Below, one piece after another: positions 5,282-7,311 of a stretch of DNA of 7,311 bases (position 1 is the first letter of the stretch; each line of letters starts with the position of its first letter). This DNA is from Candidatus Equibacterium intestinale (lineage in GTDB: Bacteria; Bacteroidota; Bacteroidia; Bacteroidales; UBA932), in the NCBI GenBank assembly GCA_018064305.1, contig JAGHVP010000016.1, positions 1 to 7,311 of the forward strand, given 5' to 3'. The notes under the pieces were generated by a model. The model searched no databases and was not told the DNA's origin. It saw only the letters and a program-made list of their open reading frames with translations. The position numbers were made by a program, and so were the translations under genes.

Positions 5282-5933
5282 TGCTTTCCTCCTCATTGTT
5301 TTGGTTGTCCGCTACTGTTTCTGCAGGCTTTGATGCTCCGCTTTCAGCATCGGTTTCCCCGCTGTTCAGCGACAGGAACACATTATAGGCTGCCGCCACT
5401 GCGCTTGTGAAAGCGCGTGACGATATTGTGGATGCTGTGATTGCATCTATGTCACCGCCATCTTTCTTCACTTTCAGACTGAATGTCCTGGGATTGAGTC
5501 CCAGAAACTGTTCGCGGAAATGACCGGCGGCATCCGTAATCTTTGCGCCGAGGCCAGGTGTTTCACTGTGCGAAATGACCGAGGTGTTGTAGATTGCACC
5601 GGTTGCTGCATCGAAGCCGACCATGACGTTGATAGGGCCGCCGAAACCTACTGCAGAGCTTTCAACTGCATATCCAACCACCTGGCCTGCACTTTTTGCA
5701 GTGTAGACCTTGTATGATGTGCCGTCGAGCTCAACCTCCGAAACCTCTTCTGAAGGGACGTTGTCGAATGCGGGGACAACCTCAGCGATAGCCTTGTTGG
5801 TCTTTGCAACAGTGGCTGCATCTATCGGGTCTTTGGTAAACTGGTACACCACTGCCAGAAGTGCCGAGCATACAAGGCAGATGACGCCCAGCGAAAGCAG
5901 CATATTCTTTAAAGAAGATTCGAGTTTTGCCAT
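5274..5933 (-). CDS. rnfG: Rnf complex FMN-binding subunit RnfG
   Basis: 219 residues. One N-terminal membrane helix (about 10-31) anchors a periplasmic FMN-binding domain. SHSETPGLGAKI (121-132) is a typical RnfG/NqrC-type motif. DAITASTISSRAFTSAV (163-179) holds the flavin attachment sequence; Thr169 is the expected covalent FMN acceptor through a phosphoester bond. The acceptor segment reads TASTIS where many relatives have SGATxTS. The last 30 or so residues form an acidic low-complexity tail (EEESNE at the end), beyond the usual domain. The start codon overlaps the rnfD stop by one base (TAATG), and AAAGGAGG (complement of 5941-5948) lies 7 nt upstream. It passes electrons between Rnf membrane carriers. 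Confidence 0.95.
   Translation of the reverse strand: MAKLESSLKNMLLSLGVICLVCSALLAVVYQFTKDPIDAATVAKTNKAIAEVVPAFDNVPSEEVSEVELDGTSYKVYTAKSAGQVVGYAVESSAVGFGGPINVMVGFDAATGAIYNTSVISHSETPGLGAKITDAAGHFREQFLGLNPRTFSLKVKKDGGDIDAITASTISSRAFTSAVAAAYNVFLSLNSGETDAESGASKPAETVADNQNNEEESNE
5288..5293 (-). promoter_or_regulatory. Ribosome-binding site that fixes the rnfE start
   Basis: AGGAGG on the minus strand lies 6 nt before the ATG at 5281-5279 and inside the last codons of rnfG. A longer start at 5296 would place this site within the coding sequence and leave that ATG without a comparable site. Similar AGGAGG sites precede rnfA, rnfG and rnfD, which supports this choice. Confidence 0.85.
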
Positions 5934-6919
5934 TATTTTGCCTCCTTTGCGAATCTTTTCGGTTTACAATATTTGTTGAGCAGAGGCACGGTGATGTTGG
6001 CAATCAGGATTGCGAACGAAACGCCTTCGGGATATGAGCCGAAATAGCGGATAAGCACCGTGAGCACTCCGATAAGCACACCGTATATTATCATGCCCTT
6101 GCCTGTCATGGGCGATGTGACATAATCGGTTGCCATGAAGATAGAGCCGAGCAGCAGACCACCTGTGAGAAGGTTGAATGCAGGGCCTGTATATGCGGCA
6201 GGATTGATTGCAGAGAAGATGGCGGTCATCACAGCCACAGCAGCAAGGATTGATACAGTGATGTGCGGACGGATGACGCGGCGCACCAGCAGATATATGA
6301 AACCTGCAATGAGTGCAAGTGCCGAAACCTCTCCGGCTGACCCGCCCATGCGTGCAAAGAGTGCAGAGAAGCCCGTGTATCCGTTCTGAGCCACAATGTC
6401 GGCCGCAGACTGTCCCTGGGCAAGGCCGGCATTGATGGTACCGAGGGGAGTTGCACCGCTGAACGCATCAACACCTGAGAGCCATCCTGCAGGTGAGTTC
6501 CATGTAGTCATGATCACGGGGAAAGATACCAGCAGGAACACACGGCCCACAAGAGCGGGGTTGAAGATGTTCTGGCCGAGACCTCCGAAGGTCATCTTCG
6601 CCACACCGATTGCAACGATACCGCCTATGACGGCAATCCACCACGGTGCTGCGGGGGGAAGGTTGAGCGCCAGCAAAACGCCTGTCACTGCTGCAGAGAT
6701 GCAGCATTCGCGGCGGTGGAAGCAGCATTTCAGGATCAGCATCTCACACAGCACGCAGGCTGCTATGGCTGCCACCAACAAAAAGAAAAAGTTCCATCCA
6801 TAGAAGAGCATCGACACCACCGTTGCGGGAAGAAGTGCAATCAGCACATCATTCATGAGTGCTGTGGTGTTCCTTTTGCTCTGGATATGTGGAGAAGGGG
6901 AAACTAGTAGTTCTGACAT
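5933..6919 (-). CDS. rnfD: Rnf complex membrane flavoprotein RnfD
   Basis: 328 residues, a usual RnfD length. This polytopic membrane subunit carries covalent FMN. The attachment motif DAFSGATPLGT places the acceptor at Thr157. Other family marks are SPSPHIQSK near the N-terminus (7-15), GGLGQNIFNPALVGRVF (112-128), FMATDYVTSP (261-270) and GSYPEGVSFAILIAN (294-308). Eight or more hydrophobic segments are visible. The ATG at 6917-6919 lies 10 nt after the rnfC stop. AGGAGG (complement of 6926-6931) sits 6 nt upstream and overlaps that stop (TAGGAGG). Its stop overlaps the rnfG start by one base. A cysteine-rich loop at 58-73 (CEMLILKCCFHRRECC) is unusual to my eye and may be clade-specific. 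Confidence 0.96.
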   Translation of the reverse strand: MSELLVSPSPHIQSKRNTTALMNDVLIALLPATVVSMLFYGWNFFFLLVAAIAACVLCEMLILKCCFHRRECCISAAVTGVLLALNLPPAAPWWIAVIGGIVAIGVAKMTFGGLGQNIFNPALVGRVFLLVSFPVIMTTWNSPAGWLSGVDAFSGATPLGTINAGLAQGQSAADIVAQNGYTGFSALFARMGGSAGEVSALALIAGFIYLLVRRVIRPHITVSILAAVAVMTAIFSAINPAAYTGPAFNLLTGGLLLGSIFMATDYVTSPMTGKGMIIYGVLIGVLTVLIRYFGSYPEGVSFAILIANITVPLLNKYCKPKRFAKEAK

Positions 6920-6929
6920 ATTCTTCCTC

Positions 6930-7311
6930 CTATTTTTTAGCTCTGCTGCGCATGATTTTCATCACCTCAGCCTTGTTTATCCTTATCATATCGAGAAGCG
7001 CGATGTGCGCGGGGCACGACGACTGGCAGCATCCGCACTCGATGCAGTCGTAGATGCGGTTCTGCTCGAGTTCGTCATAACTGTTGCCCTTCCGTGCAAG
7101 TTTGTTCAGCAGCCAGGGCTCCAGCCCCATGGGGCATGCATTCGAGCATGTGGCGCAGCGTACGCAGGCAGTCTCGTGCTGACGGGCTGTCTGCTCTGCG
7201 GTAAGAAGCGTGAGGCATGACGAGCCCTCGCAGGTGGTGGCTTCGAGATTGGCCACAGCCTTGCCCCTCATCGGACCGCCGCAAATGAACTTGGCGGCAC
7301 TATCGGGAAAT
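6930..7311 (-). CDS. rnfC: Rnf complex Fe-S subunit RnfC (C-terminal part)
   Basis: The frame stays open to the window edge, so the gene continues beyond 7311; the ATG at 7269-7271 is internal. The visible 126 residues start with FPDSAAKFICGGPMRG, matching the RnfC GGPM segment. Two 4Fe-4S motifs follow, CVRCATCSNACP (Cys49, 52, 55 and 59 of the visible part) and CIECGCCQSSCP (Cys89, 92, 95 and 99). RnfC is the peripheral subunit that exchanges electrons with NAD(H); the NADH/FMN domain would lie upstream, outside the window. The usual GGPMMG reads GGPMRG here. rnfB is expected further upstream. The TAG stop overlaps the rnfD ribosome-binding site. Confidence 0.95.
   Translation of the reverse strand, partial: FPDSAAKFICGGPMRGKAVANLEATTCEGSSCLTLLTAEQTARQHETACVRCATCSNACPMGLEPWLLNKLARKGNSYDELEQNRIYDCIECGCCQSSCPAHIALLDMIRINKAEVMKIMRSRAKK

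Overview
The window looks like chromosomal DNA from a member of the order Bacteroidales. Three things point there: an rnf cluster in the B-C-D-G-E-A order usual for that group, a large surface lipoprotein with a DUF4988-like N-terminus, BACON-like repeats and a glycosidase-like beta-propeller, and a moderately GC-rich coding style. A Rikenellaceae/Alistipes-like source is plausible, but this is inference. All complete genes are on the minus strand; only the tail of one unrecognised gene is on the plus strand.

Layout. Positions 1-133 hold the C-terminal end of an unidentified plus-strand protein, followed by an intrinsic terminator (159-191). Positions 134-1199 are about 1.07 kb between convergent genes with no convincing gene. 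This stretch is full of ordered repeats: a 22-bp imperfect direct repeat bounding a segment of about 0.44 kb, a nested palindrome at 709-820, four alternating copies of an 8-mer spaced exactly 36 nt apart (852-967), a perfect 12-bp hairpin (991-1018) and a further long-range inverted repeat (1026-1114). Positions 1200-4073 encode the lipoprotein. Positions 4088-7311 hold rnfA, rnfE, rnfG, rnfD and the 3' part of rnfC, in reverse order on the map; transcription runs from the right edge leftward.

How the genes work together. RnfC (NADH/FMN and Fe-S side), RnfD and RnfG (covalent FMN carriers) and RnfE and RnfA (paired membrane subunits with facing conserved cysteines) form the ion-pumping ferredoxin:NAD+ oxidoreductase. 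rnfB and the start of rnfC would lie beyond position 7311. The four rnf junctions are tight (10-nt gap, 1-nt overlap, 8-nt overlap, 3-nt gap), and each downstream gene has a strong AGGAGG ribosome-binding site. The lipoprotein gene follows rnfA by only 14 nt but lacks such a site. Its start region lies inside a perfect 17-bp inverted repeat that begins directly after the rnfA stop codon and is followed by seven T residues. It is probably a functionally separate carbohydrate-related gene, with a possible control point at this junction.

The most interesting parts are the rnfA/lipoprotein junction repeat and the periodic palindromic region at 681-1114. No complete novel system can be demonstrated from this sequence alone.
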